NCBI GenBank assembly: GCA_934121885.1
Contig: CAKOVH010000006.1
Span: 1 to 64,000 of the forward strand
DNA length: 64,000 nucleotides
Source of the DNA: an uncultured Clostridia bacterium
GTDB taxonomy: Bacteria > Bacillota > Clostridia > TANB77 > CAG-508
Direction: 5' to 3'
A model generated the notes under the pieces. The model was not told the DNA's origin, searched no databases, and saw only the letters and a list, made by a program, of their open reading frames with translations. Position 1 is the stretch's first letter. Each line of letters begins with the position of its first letter. Shown here in pieces: positions 47,444 to 56,527 of the stretch. The position numbers and the translations under genes were made by a program.

Positions 47444-47839
47444 ATGAATGATGATATGTCTAATCTTATGGAGCAAATTAATAATATGATGAAGAATAAT
47501 CAAATTCCAGATGATATTAAAAATATCATAAATAGTATGTCTCAAAATTCATCAAATTCAGGAAATACAGATTCTAAAAATAAAGATACTTCATCTTCTG
47601 AAAATACTTTCTCTGATTCTTCTATGCCCGAATTTGATATGGCAACAATTATGAAGCTAAAACGTGTTATGGAATCTATGAAATCTAGTTCTAATGACCC
47701 CAGAGCAAATTTGCTAAAATCACTAAAACCTTATTTGAAGGAAAGTCGAAAAGAAAAAGTTGATCAATATATACAAATTTTTGGAATGGGTAAAGTTTTT
47801 GAGATGCTTAACCCTTTAGGTGGTGATTCTCGAAAATGA
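47444..47839 (+). CDS. unknown small helical protein
   Basis: A 131-residue hydrophilic protein with AAGGAGG upstream. The N-terminus is a Met/Asn-rich helix (MNDDMSNLMEQINNMMKNNQ), the middle is a low-complexity Ser/Asn linker (about 38-60), and the C-terminal half is a compact conserved-looking helical domain (IMKLKRVMES, DPRANLLKSLKPYLKESRKEKVDQYIQIFGMGKVFEML). No membrane span. The product is not assigned to any family by me. Its stop overlaps the next start (ATGA), so the pair are coupled. Confidence 0.8.
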   Translation: MNDDMSNLMEQINNMMKNNQIPDDIKNIINSMSQNSSNSGNTDSKNKDTSSSENTFSDSSMPEFDMATIMKLKRVMESMKSSSNDPRANLLKSLKPYLKESRKEKVDQYIQIFGMGKVFEMLNPLGGDSRK

Positions 47840-48177
47840 TGTATACATATCCATATTATGGGTTTCCGAGAAGGTACACAAGATATAATGCATATTATCC
47901 ACAGTCTGCTAAGGAAAATATGACTAGTTATCCACACAATTCACACATAAATTCCGAAAATACTAATAATACAAGCAAAACCTCCTTAGCACTTCAAAAT
48001 GTAGAAGCCTCAAAAGAAAATAGAGATTCAGCTCCTGATAAACCTTTATTTGAACTATTTGGTATAAAATTATATTTTGATGATGTCCTTCTTATTTGTC
48101 TTATATTCTTTTTATATCAAGAAGGTGTCCAAGATCAGTACTTATTTATTAGTTTAATACTTTTGCTACTTAGTTAG
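47836..48177 (+). CDS. unknown small protein with a C-terminal membrane hairpin
   Basis: A 113-residue protein: a Tyr/Pro/Arg-rich N-terminus (MMYTYPYYGFPRRYTRYN), an Asn/Ser-rich middle, and a C-terminal LFELFGIKLYFDDVLLICLIFFLY followed by YLFISLILLLLS, two short membrane segments. The conserved look of the C-terminus suggests a genuine family of Clostridia-type membrane proteins, function unknown. Two perfect DnaA boxes (47895-47903 and 47928-47936) fall in its coding sequence. The gene ends in front of the minC terminator region. Confidence 0.75.
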   Translation: MMYTYPYYGFPRRYTRYNAYYPQSAKENMTSYPHNSHINSENTNNTSKTSLALQNVEASKENRDSAPDKPLFELFGIKLYFDDVLLICLIFFLYQEGVQDQYLFISLILLLLS

Positions 48178-48191
48178 TATTTGGATATAAA

Positions 48192-48241
48192 AAGTGAACC
48201 ATCATTATTAAACTTTTTGGTCTAATAATAATGGTTCACTT
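48192..48241 (-). terminator. long hairpin, terminator of the mre-minC operon
   Basis: Nineteen-base arms (48192-48210 and 48223-48241) that pair fully in the minus-strand RNA (one G-U), loop of 12, then TTTATAT. It lies 55 bases past the minC stop. Confidence 0.7.
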
Positions 48242-48243
48242 CA

Positions 48244-48277
48244 AATGGAAAAACACTTTTTTAGTGTCCACTCCATT
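48244..48277. other. second hairpin next to the long terminator
   Basis: Arms AATGGA (48244-48249) and TCCATT (48272-48277) enclose ACACT (48253-48257) and AGTGT (48263-48267). It sits between minC and the long hairpin, making a tandem pair in a convergent gap. Confidence 0.5.
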
Positions 48278-48295
48278 GGCTACATTTTATTTTTA

Positions 48296-48913
48296 TTATT
48301 CTAAAATCAATTCTCCTTTATTGTCTATGTATGCAAAGGTTTTTACCTCTATAATTCCAGATTCTTGTTTTTCAATTTCCTTTACAATGTCTGCTATTCT
48401 TATCTGTGCTGAGGTGATTTCTACAGCTTCAATTACAGCATCTCTATTTCCCTTTGCTCCAGCATGTGCTAAACCTCTTAGTGCACCTACCACAACAATA
48501 TTTTCCCCTGCGATTACTTCTGCTCCAGGGTTAACATCTCCAATAATTACTAAGCTTCCCTCATACTCAATTCTTTGTCCTGAACGAAGAGAACCTTTGT
48601 GAAATTTAGTTTCAGATGTTGCAATTTCCTTATAAAAACTTCTTTTTATTCCATGAAGTCCTAGTACCTTTGGACTATCAAATTCTATTCCAACATCTAA
48701 AAATCTTTTTATAAGTGATTGAATTTCATCCATTTCTTTATTTTTTAAAACCTTACCTGTAATAAATATTGGAGTTTTATCATCTTTATACAAGTTTTTT
48801 AGTTCTATCATCTTCTTTTTTAATTCTGCTATAATATCTCTTTGTTCTGCATATTCTTCAATTTTTATAATTACTTGATCTTTTTTCATACTAATATTAA
48901 TATAATTCTTCAT
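48296..48913 (-). CDS. minC: septum site-determining protein MinC
   Basis: A 205-residue MinC: an N-terminal FtsZ-binding domain (to about 100) and a C-terminal beta-helix domain beginning KGSLRSGQRIEYEGSLVIIGDVNPGAEVIAGENIVVVGALRG, then HAGAKGNRDAVI, which binds MinD. With MinD it blocks FtsZ assembly at the poles. It is the last gene of the mre operon here; its usual partners minD and minE are 30 kb away (17456-18256, 16880-17437). GGAGG lies 12 bases before the ATG. Confidence 0.95.
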   Translation of the reverse strand: MKNYINISMKKDQVIIKIEEYAEQRDIIAELKKKMIELKNLYKDDKTPIFITGKVLKNKEMDEIQSLIKRFLDVGIEFDSPKVLGLHGIKRSFYKEIATSETKFHKGSLRSGQRIEYEGSLVIIGDVNPGAEVIAGENIVVVGALRGLAHAGAKGNRDAVIEAVEITSAQIRIADIVKEIEKQESGIIEVKTFAYIDNKGELILE

Positions 48914-48934
48914 TTATTCTACATCCTCCAATTC

Positions 48935-51028
48935 TTATCTAACAGATTCTTTACTAGAAATTGCTTTCATATCTTCTGTAACAGAATTTGTATTCATTCC
49001 GAAATACTCGGCCATGATTTCTTTTGCAACACCTGCTGTATATCCACCAGTTCCACCTTTTTCAACTAAAACTACTACTGCTATTTCCGGATCTTCATAT
49101 GGTGCAAATCCAACGAACCATGCATGTGCTCCTTTTTCTCCATTTATACCAATTTGTGCAGAACCTGTCTTTCCACCAACTGTTATGTTAAAGTCTGCAA
49201 ATGTTGAATATGCAGTTCCCCCAGATTCGCTTGTAACACCTTTCATACCTTTTAATATTGCTTGTACATTTTCCTTTTTTACATCTAATTTTTCACTATT
49301 TGTACCAGTTATTCCTAATTTTTTATTAACGAACTGATTTATTTCATCTTTAGATACCTCACTTCCATCTGCTTTAATAATAGATTTTACAAGAGTTACA
49401 TCTATATCTTTTCCTCCATTTGCAAGCATACTTACGTATTTTGCCATTTGTAGTGGAGAAAAAGAATTATATGTTTGTCCTATTGCTGCTGAAAGTGTAT
49501 CTCCTAAGTACCAGTCTGAGCCACTTATTTCTTTTGCTACTTTAGGTGATGCAAGTATACCACTTGTTTCATCTTGAAGTTCAATTCCAGCTTTTCTTCC
49601 AAGTCCTAAATAACTTGCATATTTATCAATTCCGTCTATTCCAACTCTATATCCAAGTTCATAAAAGAAATAATTACATGAATGTTTAATTGCCTGAGAT
49701 ACATTTAAATATCCATGTCCTGAACGATAACTTGTATAATACCAACACACTGGATTTCCACCTCTTGGATATACACCTGTATCATTTATTGTGGTTGTAG
49801 GTGTAATTTTTCCTGTTTCAAGTCCTGCAAGTGCTACTGCCATTTTGAAGGTAGAGCCTGGTGCATACATTCCACTAACAGCTCTATTATACATGTTGTT
49901 TCCCTCTTGATATGAATCATACTTTTCTTGGCTTATTCCTTTTACGAACAATCCTGGTTCATAATCCGGATAACTTGCAAGTGCAAGTATTTCGCCTGTC
50001 TTAACATTCATTGCAACAACGGCACCTGATTTTGAGCCTGTTTTTTTACCATATTTTCCATTCGCAATATCTTTTATATTCTTCTCTAATGCTTTTTCTG
50101 CCACTTCTTGTAATTTAGCATCTATAGTAAGAATAACATCATCACCTGCAACCGCTTCTTCTGATATATATTCACTTGTAATTGAACCATCAACTGCCAT
50201 ATCTATTTGTCTAACTCCATCGGTTCCTTTAAGGTATTCCTCAAACACATATTGAATTCCATTTTTTCCAATTACATCATCATTTCTATATGTATCTTTT
50301 CTTGTAGAATATTCATCTTCATCAATCGCTCCTACATATCCTAAAACATGTGAAGCAAGTGCTCCTGATGTGTATTTTACAATTGGTTCTGTAATAATAT
50401 TCATACCTGAAAGTTCACTATTTTGTTCCCTTATTTTTACAGCACTTTCTCTACTTATATCACTTGCAATTTTTACAGACCTTGTTGTACTATATCCGTT
50501 TCTAGTAATTTCATATCGAACTGCTATTATCTTTCTTGCTTCTTCTACGTCATCTTCTTCAACTTTATATTTTTCTTTAAAATAATTAAAACATTGTTCA
50601 GCTGTAAAGTTTTCATCTATATTATATGACTTTTTCCATTCTTCTTGGCTTTCTTCTGATGAATATGTAAAAGAAAACGGATTTACTTTAATAGGCAAAT
50701 TATCAATAAATTTATCTTTATTTTCTTCTAAAATCTTTGTCATTGTTTTAATTGCATTATTTAGTGTTTTATCATCTGCCTTAGTTTGATATATTTCAAG
50801 TCCAAAACCCATCTCATTTGTTACAAATTCAACACCGGTTCTATCTTTTATAGAACCTCTCGCTGCTCTTAAAACAGATTCACGTGTAAGTCTAGTATTT
50901 GATGTTTCTCTATATTCTGCCCCGTGTATAATTTGCAAATTAAAAAGCTGAATTAATAGTATAATACCTACAATATAAATTATTATGGTTAATAAATTGT
51001 ACCTTAGTTTTATTTTTCTATCATCCAT
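48935..51028 (-). CDS. mrdA: penicillin-binding protein 2 (class B transpeptidase)
   Basis: A 697-residue class B PBP: membrane anchor (about 11-33), a dimerisation/pedestal domain (ARGSIKDRTG near 56) and the transpeptidase domain with Ser392 in PGSTFKM, SCN at 450-452 and KTGSAQ at 620-625. It cross-links lateral-wall peptidoglycan with RodA as glycosyltransferase partner. The ribosome site is weak (AAAGG about 17 bases from the ATG). Sits between mreD and minC in the operon. Confidence 0.95.
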   Translation of the reverse strand: MDDRKIKLRYNLLTIIIYIVGIILLIQLFNLQIIHGAEYRETSNTRLTRESVLRAARGSIKDRTGVEFVTNEMGFGLEIYQTKADDKTLNNAIKTMTKILEENKDKFIDNLPIKVNPFSFTYSSEESQEEWKKSYNIDENFTAEQCFNYFKEKYKVEEDDVEEARKIIAVRYEITRNGYSTTRSVKIASDISRESAVKIREQNSELSGMNIITEPIVKYTSGALASHVLGYVGAIDEDEYSTRKDTYRNDDVIGKNGIQYVFEEYLKGTDGVRQIDMAVDGSITSEYISEEAVAGDDVILTIDAKLQEVAEKALEKNIKDIANGKYGKKTGSKSGAVVAMNVKTGEILALASYPDYEPGLFVKGISQEKYDSYQEGNNMYNRAVSGMYAPGSTFKMAVALAGLETGKITPTTTINDTGVYPRGGNPVCWYYTSYRSGHGYLNVSQAIKHSCNYFFYELGYRVGIDGIDKYASYLGLGRKAGIELQDETSGILASPKVAKEISGSDWYLGDTLSAAIGQTYNSFSPLQMAKYVSMLANGGKDIDVTLVKSIIKADGSEVSKDEINQFVNKKLGITGTNSEKLDVKKENVQAILKGMKGVTSESGGTAYSTFADFNITVGGKTGSAQIGINGEKGAHAWFVGFAPYEDPEIAVVVLVEKGGTGGYTAGVAKEIMAEYFGMNTNSVTEDMKAISSKESVR

Positions 51029-51058
51029 TAAAGTTAGTTATATACCTTTCTATTTATT

Positions 51059-51592
51059 TTAAAAGTATCTTGTTAAGATATTTTTTGTTTTAAATATATT
51101 TTCTAGTCCATATCCTGCCTTTTGTATAATAGGATAAATTATAGCTACAATAATTGAATTATATAAAACTTCAATTATTAGTATTTTTATAAACTGATAA
51201 ATTTCAAATGAAATTCCTAATCTGAATATGTAGAAAATATATTCAGCAAGTTCATAAAGAATTGTTGCACCAGTTACCATTAACATGATTGTGATTCTAC
51301 TTTCTTTTGAAAAATTATTGTCTAAATATTCTCCTAAAAATCCTATTAATGCTAATACTATTCCAGAGATTCCTATTGTTCTTCCTACTAGTAAATCCAA
51401 GTAAATTCCAAATATTAAACCCAAGCCAATTCCTAGCTTTTTCCCTGTAAATAAACTTATAAAAAGAATAAATACAACAAACAAATTTGGCATTACTCCA
51501 GCTATTGTAAACCAAGTAAAAAAGTTTGCTTGCAGAAAATATATAATAAAAAAGTTTATAATTAAACATAATATTGCAATTGCCTTTTTCAT
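51059..51592 (-). CDS. mreD: rod shape-determining protein MreD
   Basis: A 177-residue membrane protein with five to six spans (AIAILCLIINFFIIYFLQ first). It lacks long motifs, as usual for MreD, but size, hydrophobicity and position between mreC and mrdA make the call firm. AGGAGG precedes the ATG. Part of the elongasome with MreB, MreC, RodA and PBP2. Confidence 0.92.
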   Translation of the reverse strand: MKKAIAILCLIINFFIIYFLQANFFTWFTIAGVMPNLFVVFILFISLFTGKKLGIGLGLIFGIYLDLLVGRTIGISGIVLALIGFLGEYLDNNFSKESRITIMLMVTGATILYELAEYIFYIFRLGISFEIYQFIKILIIEVLYNSIIVAIIYPIIQKAGYGLENIFKTKNILTRYF

Positions 51593-51604
51593 TTAACTTT
51601 CCTC

Positions 51605-52432
51605 CTATTCACTTTCATTACTAATAATTACAAGAACTGTAGCTAATTTTGAAAAGTCTACTGCTGTCTCAACAGTTGCATAACGATCTGTTATATTTTT
51701 AGTATTAAATATCTCTTTAATTGTACCTATATGAATACCCTTTGGATAAATTCCTCCAATACCTGATGTTTCCACACTATCTCCTTGTAATATACTAGCA
51801 TCTGTTGGGATATATGTAGCTTTTAACTCTTTCTTCTCTCCTAGTGTACCTTGTACAATAATCGTATCTTTTGTAGTACTAATTGTACTCGTAACTGCTG
51901 TACTTGTATCTACAATAGTTTGTACTTTTGCTGTATGGTTAGTAGTAGAAATAACATGTCCAACTAATCCCTCGTCTGCTATAACTGTCATATTTTCTTT
52001 TATTCCATCTTTTGATCCCATATTAATAACTACTATATTACTATAATTTCCTATATCTTTATTTATTACATATGCTGGAATTGCCGAGTATTCTTTATAT
52101 TTATCTTTTAAATTAACATATTCTTTTAATGTTTCATTTTCGGATTTAATAATTTCATATTCTCTTAAAGACTGTTCAAGTTCGCTGTTTTTCTTTTTTA
52201 ATTTTTCGTTTTCTGCTTGAAGATTACTAATATTTTCGAAAAAGCTATCATTCCCTGCAAGTTTATTTTTTAAATATGTTAAACCATTTTGTATTGGCAT
52301 TACCAAAGTACTTACTATGTTTTCAACATATGATACATTGTTTACATCTGTATTTGTAATGATAACCAAAAAAATTAGTATAATAATCATAATAATGATT
52401 CCAGCAATTCCTCTTTTTTTGTTTTTATACAT
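51605..52432 (-). CDS. mreC: rod shape-determining protein MreC
   Basis: A 275-residue bitopic protein: one membrane span (about 8-26), a coiled coil (about 68-100, NLQAENEKLKKKNSELEQSLREYE) and two beta-barrel domains with VINKDIGNYSNIVVINMGSKDGIKENM and GLVGHVISTTNHTAKV. It bridges MreB/MreD to PBP2. AGGAG precedes the ATG, 14 bases after the mreB stop. Confidence 0.95.
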   Translation of the reverse strand: MYKNKKRGIAGIIIMIIILIFLVIITNTDVNNVSYVENIVSTLVMPIQNGLTYLKNKLAGNDSFFENISNLQAENEKLKKKNSELEQSLREYEIIKSENETLKEYVNLKDKYKEYSAIPAYVINKDIGNYSNIVVINMGSKDGIKENMTVIADEGLVGHVISTTNHTAKVQTIVDTSTAVTSTISTTKDTIIVQGTLGEKKELKATYIPTDASILQGDSVETSGIGGIYPKGIHIGTIKEIFNTKNITDRYATVETAVDFSKLATVLVIISNESE

Positions 52433-52446
52433 ACACTTCTCCTAGA

Positions 52447-53487
52447 TTATCTTCTTTTTCTTGCATTTACTAATACTGTTTTTAGTCTTTCTAAATCTTC
52501 TAATGTTTTTTCTGTTCCCTTTACTACACAATTAAGTGGATTCTCTGCAATATATACAGGCATCTCTGTTCTAATTGATAAAAGTTTATCAATATTTTTT
52601 ATAAGTGCTCCTCCTCCTGCTAGAATAATTCCTTTTTCCATAATATCTGAAGCAAGTTCTGGTGGCGTTTTTTCTAGAGTTTGCTTTACAATCTCTACAA
52701 TTTTATCTATAGATTCTTGCATTGCAAATTGCACTTCTTGTGAGTTAATTTCAATTGTTTCTGGTAACCCTGTTGCTAAATCTCTACCTCTTACCTCCAT
52801 TTTTGATTCTGTAACAAGTGGCATTGCACATCCTATCTCTTTTTTTATTAACTCTGCTGTTGTATCTCCTATTGCAAGATTTCTTTCTCTTTTTATATAA
52901 TTTACAATATCTTCATCAAGTTCATCACCTGCAACACGAATAGAATTGCTAACAACAATTCCTCCAAGTGATATAACTGCAACTTCTGTTGTGCCTCCAC
53001 CAATATCTACTATAATATTTCCACTTGGCTCTGCTATATCCATATTTGCTCCAATTGCAGCTGCCATTGGCTCTTCTATTAAATATACTTCACGTGCACC
53101 TGCTTGTAAAACAGATTCTTCAACTGCTCTTTCTTCAACTTCCGTAATTCCTGATGGTACACCCACAACAACTCTAGGTCTACCTATGTTATATCTTTGT
53201 CCAATTTTATGGATTATATTTTTTAGCATTAATTGAGTTGCTGTAAAATCTGCAATTACTCCATCTTTTAAAGGTCTTACAGCCTTAATTTGTTCAGGTG
53301 TTCTACCTAGCATTTCTTTTGCTTCACGTCCTGTTGCAAGTATATTTCTGTTTTTTAGGTCTAATGCTACAACAGATGGTTCATTAAGAACAATACCTTT
53401 TCCTTTTAGCGTAACTAATATATTTGCTGTTCCTAAATCAATTCCTATATCTTTTGATCCCAATCCAAACATTTTCATTTTAATCAC
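52447..53487 (-). CDS. mreB: actin-like rod shape protein MreB
   Basis: A 346-residue bacterial actin. IGIDLGTANILV (phosphate 1), IVDIGGGTTEVAVISLGG (phosphate 2), GVPSGITEVEERAV and ILAGGGALIKNID (adenosine) are visible. Best start is the GTG at 53487: it abuts the radC TAA and has AAAGG six bases upstream, while the ATG three codons later is 15 bases from it. The short basic N-terminus precedes FGLGSKD. Guides lateral-wall synthesis under the membrane. Confidence 0.96.
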   Translation of the reverse strand: MIKMKMFGLGSKDIGIDLGTANILVTLKGKGIVLNEPSVVALDLKNRNILATGREAKEMLGRTPEQIKAVRPLKDGVIADFTATQLMLKNIIHKIGQRYNIGRPRVVVGVPSGITEVEERAVEESVLQAGAREVYLIEEPMAAAIGANMDIAEPSGNIIVDIGGGTTEVAVISLGGIVVSNSIRVAGDELDEDIVNYIKRERNLAIGDTTAELIKKEIGCAMPLVTESKMEVRGRDLATGLPETIEINSQEVQFAMQESIDKIVEIVKQTLEKTPPELASDIMEKGIILAGGGALIKNIDKLLSIRTEMPVYIAENPLNCVVKGTEKTLEDLERLKTVLVNARKRR

Positions 53488-54183
53488 TTATTTCCTTTCT
53501 AATAAATAAAAAATACTCTCAAATTTAGAATCTCCAATAATAATGTGGTCTAACAGTTCTATTCCAACAATTGAAGATGCTTGCTCTAGCCTTTTTGTAA
53601 AATCAATATCTGCTTTACTTGGGGTAGGGTCACCACTTGGGTGATTATGTACTAAGATAATTTTAGGTGCTCCCATTTTTATTGCATCTATAAGAGCATC
53701 CTTTGGTTTTAGTATGGCAGAATTATTACTTCCTAAACATATATCTACCATTTTAATAACAATATTTTTCGTATTTAATATAATAACCTTAACAATTTCT
53801 CTTTTTTCATATCTTAGTTCATCTATTAGCAAATTAGCCACATCACCTGGACTAGAAATTTTTACTTTACTATTTTCTATTGGTCTTGAAAGTCTTTTTG
53901 CAATCTCTCCAACAGCTTTTAGCTGAATTGCTTTTACTCTTCCTATTCCTTTGATGCTTGTAAATTCTTCAATTGACATATCTTGTATAAACCTTAGATT
54001 GTCACTATTTTTGTTCTTCATCGAAAGTATCTTTTGTGCGGTCTCAATAGAGCTTTCCTCCTTTGTACCGCTTTTTATAATTATCGCTAGTAATTCTGCA
54101 TTTGATAATGTATGTGCCCCATACATTTCTAGTTTTTCATATGGTCTTTCTGATAATGGGAGTTGTTTCATTTTTATTGGCAT
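53488..54183 (-). CDS. radC: RadC family JAB/MPN-domain protein
   Basis: A 231-residue RadC: a helix-hairpin-helix region (FTSIKGIGRVKAIQLKAVGEIAKR, about 70-95) and a JAMM metalloprotease-like domain with HNHPSGDPTPSKAD (His-x-His...Asp). The true function of RadC is uncertain; it is not the repair protein once named so. Conserved neighbour of mreB in Clostridia and Bacilli. Its stop directly precedes the mreB start. Confidence 0.95.
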   Translation of the reverse strand: MPIKMKQLPLSERPYEKLEMYGAHTLSNAELLAIIIKSGTKEESSIETAQKILSMKNKNSDNLRFIQDMSIEEFTSIKGIGRVKAIQLKAVGEIAKRLSRPIENSKVKISSPGDVANLLIDELRYEKREIVKVIILNTKNIVIKMVDICLGSNNSAILKPKDALIDAIKMGAPKIILVHNHPSGDPTPSKADIDFTKRLEQASSIVGIELLDHIIIGDSKFESIFYLLERK

Positions 54184-54220
54184 ACGTATTCCTTTCTTAA
54201 TTAACCCCCGAATTTATTTG

Positions 54221-54478
54221 TTACACTTTTCTATATATAAATATTGCAAGTATCATACCTATTATACTTGAAATGTTTATTTTAAACATTAATCCAAATG
54301 TTATTTTTATAACACTTAAATCTAGTTCTATTGGCTGTGATAGTCCAAATGATTCTCCATAAGATAGCCACCACAAGAAATCAACTTTAGAAGCTAAATC
54401 TCCAAGTAATCCTCCTACTACTATTCCACATAATACAAAAAGTACTAATACCCATATATTTTTTTCTCTTGTTGCCAT
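54221..54478 (-). CDS. DUF4321 small membrane protein
   Basis: An 85-residue membrane protein with two spans (about 9-30 and 62-82) flanking a soluble stretch (SKVDFLWWLSYGESFGLSQPIELDLSVIKITFG). This is the DUF4321 family, which regularly precedes radC or maf in clostridial mre loci; role unknown but linked to the elongasome by context. AGAGGAGG precedes the ATG. First gene of the operon, 35 bases before radC. Confidence 0.88.
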   Translation of the reverse strand: MATREKNIWVLVLFVLCGIVVGGLLGDLASKVDFLWWLSYGESFGLSQPIELDLSVIKITFGLMFKINISSIIGMILAIFIYRKV

Positions 54479-54518
54479 TTATTTTCCTCCTCTTAAGTTG
54501 TGCTTTTTTACTTTTAGT

Positions 54519-54547
54519 ATTATATATGGAAAAGCTATTTTTTTCAA
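54519..54547 (-). promoter_or_regulatory. SigA promoter of the DUF4321-radC-mreBCD-mrdA-minC operon
   Basis: Minus strand TTGAAA (54542-54547), 17-base spacer, TATAAT (54519-54524). Confidence 0.8.
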
Positions 54548-54576
54548 TACAAATAGGAAAGTTTTTCTATTTATTT

Positions 54577-54603
54577 TTGCATATGTTTATGATAAAATAT
54601 AAT
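54577..54603 (+). promoter_or_regulatory. weak promoter of the MecA-like gene
   Basis: TATAAT at 54598-54603 with TTGCAT at 54577-54582, only 15 bases apart. The -10 is convincing, the -35 is not. Confidence 0.35.
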
Positions 54604-54697
54604 TAATTATTTACATTTTATTTTATTTATGCTATATTGTTTAGTACATTTTTTTATAAGCATTAATAATATATACAAAAAAGATGGAGGCTTTCAA

Positions 54698-55345
54698 ATG
54701 AAATTTGAAAAACTTAATGAAAACAAAATAAGAATTACTTTAACACTTCACGATTTTAAAAATAGAAATATTAATTTTCACGACTTTATGTCAAATCCTT
54801 TAGAAACTCAGGATTTATTTTTAGACATATTAGAAGAGGCAAAAGAACAGATAGGTTTTAATACTAAAGATTACAAAGTTAAAATTGAAGCATTAGCAAT
54901 GATTGATGGAGATTTTGTTGTAAATGTTACAAGAGTGGCAGAAAAAGAAAAAAGCATCTCTTTAGAAAAGCAAAGAAAGAAGTTTAAGGTAAGAAGAAAA
55001 ACTATATCCCCTACGTCAAATATATTGGTTTATAAATTTGATACTTTTGACGATTATTGCTCATTTGTTCAATATTTAGCACAGGATAATTTAGAAAATG
55101 CTTATCTTGTTTCTAAAAAAATAACATTGTATTTATATAAAAATTCATATTATTTAATTTTAGGAAATATTAATGAAGAATATAAAAGTAAATTAGGTTT
55201 CTTTTCTTCAATTCCTGAATTTGCATCTTACATAAGTAGCTCTTCATTATTTATTTCTAAAATACAAGAATGTGGAAATATTGTAATAAAACATAATGCA
55301 ATAAAAACAAGTTTAAAACACTTTGCAGATGTTGCAAAAAAATAA
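54698..55345 (+). CDS. MecA-like adaptor protein
   Basis: A 215-residue protein of the MecA/YpbH adaptor family: MKFEKLNENKIRITLTLHDFKNRNINFHDFMSNPLETQDLFLDILEEA is the N-terminal domain signature that binds substrate, a basic linker (about 90-110) follows, and the C-terminal domain (TSNILVYKFDTFDDYCSFVQYL, then SYYLILG) binds ClpC. MecA delivers substrates such as ComK or Spo0A-pathway proteins to ClpCP. The ATG at 54698 has GGAGG seven bases upstream; longer frame has no site. Monocistronic. Confidence 0.85.
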   Translation: MKFEKLNENKIRITLTLHDFKNRNINFHDFMSNPLETQDLFLDILEEAKEQIGFNTKDYKVKIEALAMIDGDFVVNVTRVAEKEKSISLEKQRKKFKVRRKTISPTSNILVYKFDTFDDYCSFVQYLAQDNLENAYLVSKKITLYLYKNSYYLILGNINEEYKSKLGFFSSIPEFASYISSSSLFISKIQECGNIVIKHNAIKTSLKHFADVAKK

Positions 55346-55376
55346 ACCTAAATTATAAATTCAGGTTTATTTTTTA
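55341..55376. terminator. bidirectional terminator between mecA-like and M23 peptidase genes
   Basis: Nine-base arms (55341-55349 and 55363-55371) with T runs on the plus side; the stem overlaps the mecA-like stop codon. Confidence 0.8.
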
Positions 55377-56378
55377 ATATACGTAATATTGTGGATTATA
55401 TGTAATTCCATTTTTTCTAACTTCTAAGTGTAAGTGATTTCCTGTTGAATTTCCTGTTGAACCAACCTTTGCAATTACTTCTCCTGCACTTACTTGTTGA
55501 CCTTTTTTTGCTATTAGTTCATCACAATGTGCATATATTGTTTGAACTCCATTGCCATGCGAGATTACAACATACTTTCCATATCCATCTCCTGCATTTC
55601 CAGAGTAAGTTACAGTTCCTGCTGCTGCTGCTTTAATAGGTGTTCCTCTTGGTGCACCTATATCTATTCCTGAATGAGTATGGCTTCTTACACTATCATT
55701 ACTTCCAAATCTTGACGTTATAACACCAGATACAGGTCTTATTAGAGTAATTCCTAAATCAACTTTTCTGGCAGATCTTCCTATACTATAGTTTGATGCT
55801 GATGCTGCAACATACCCATATGTACTTACATATACTTGTTTTTCCTCATATAGCTTTGATACAGATGTTTTTACACTTGTGAATTCTTTAAGACTTGTAT
55901 CATATTTTTCAACTATACCTAAATCTTTTATATTTGCACTATCTTTTTTCTTTAATTGTGAAATTATATCTTCAGCTTCTTTAAAGCTTGCAACATATAC
56001 TTTTTCTTTTTTATTATCTGTTACCGCATAATATTTATAATATTTTGTTCCGTTATCTGTTACTTTACTAAATATTTTATCATCATTTATTTCTACATCT
56101 TTTTTCAATAAACATAGCTTATATGTTGGCATTGCATCAACTTGAACAAATGCTACATTTTCTTCTTCATTTGATGAAATATATTTATTAATTTTTTCCT
56201 GTAAAGCACTTTTATTTTCTGTATATCCAATTATTTCTCCATTTAAACTAACTGCATATGTTGGGTTATAAAAATATGCAATTGCAGCTAAAATGAAAAA
56301 AATCGATAAGATTGCTAAAACAAAAAATTTAACAGAGCTTCTCGCAATAACTGTAATTTTCTTAAATATATTTATCAT
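55374..56378 (-). CDS. membrane-anchored M23 family peptidase
   Basis: A 334-residue exported LytM-type metalloendopeptidase. A membrane span (about 17-40) anchors it; a linker domain (about 45-200) precedes the M23 core with HSGIDIGAPRGTPIKAAAAGTV, IYAHCDEL and NHLHLEVRKNG (zinc His/Asp and second His pair). It likely cuts peptidoglycan cross-bridges in growth or at sporulation, as SpoIIQ-like proteins do. AAGGGG lies five bases before the ATG at 56378; a GTG two codons earlier abuts it. Confidence 0.9.
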   Translation of the reverse strand: MINIFKKITVIARSSVKFFVLAILSIFFILAAIAYFYNPTYAVSLNGEIIGYTENKSALQEKINKYISSNEEENVAFVQVDAMPTYKLCLLKKDVEINDDKIFSKVTDNGTKYYKYYAVTDNKKEKVYVASFKEAEDIISQLKKKDSANIKDLGIVEKYDTSLKEFTSVKTSVSKLYEEKQVYVSTYGYVAASASNYSIGRSARKVDLGITLIRPVSGVITSRFGSNDSVRSHTHSGIDIGAPRGTPIKAAAAGTVTYSGNAGDGYGKYVVISHGNGVQTIYAHCDELIAKKGQQVSAGEVIAKVGSTGNSTGNHLHLEVRKNGITYNPQYYVY

Positions 56379-56426
56379 AAACACCCCTTATATTGGTATC
56401 TAAATTTTACGTTATAAATTTTATAC

Positions 56427-56470
56427 GAAAAAGGAATTTTAAACAATTGTAATTTTTGTTTAAAATTCCT
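56427..56470 (-). terminator. intrinsic terminator of the third giant surface gene
   Basis: Fourteen-base perfect arms (56432-56445 and 56457-56470) with an 11-base loop, followed by T-rich bases on both strands. Confidence 0.85.
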
Positions 56471-56527
56471 CTTTATTTCATTTTTATATATGTTTTCTTT
56501 TGTTTTCTCGTGATATCTCTGTTTTTC

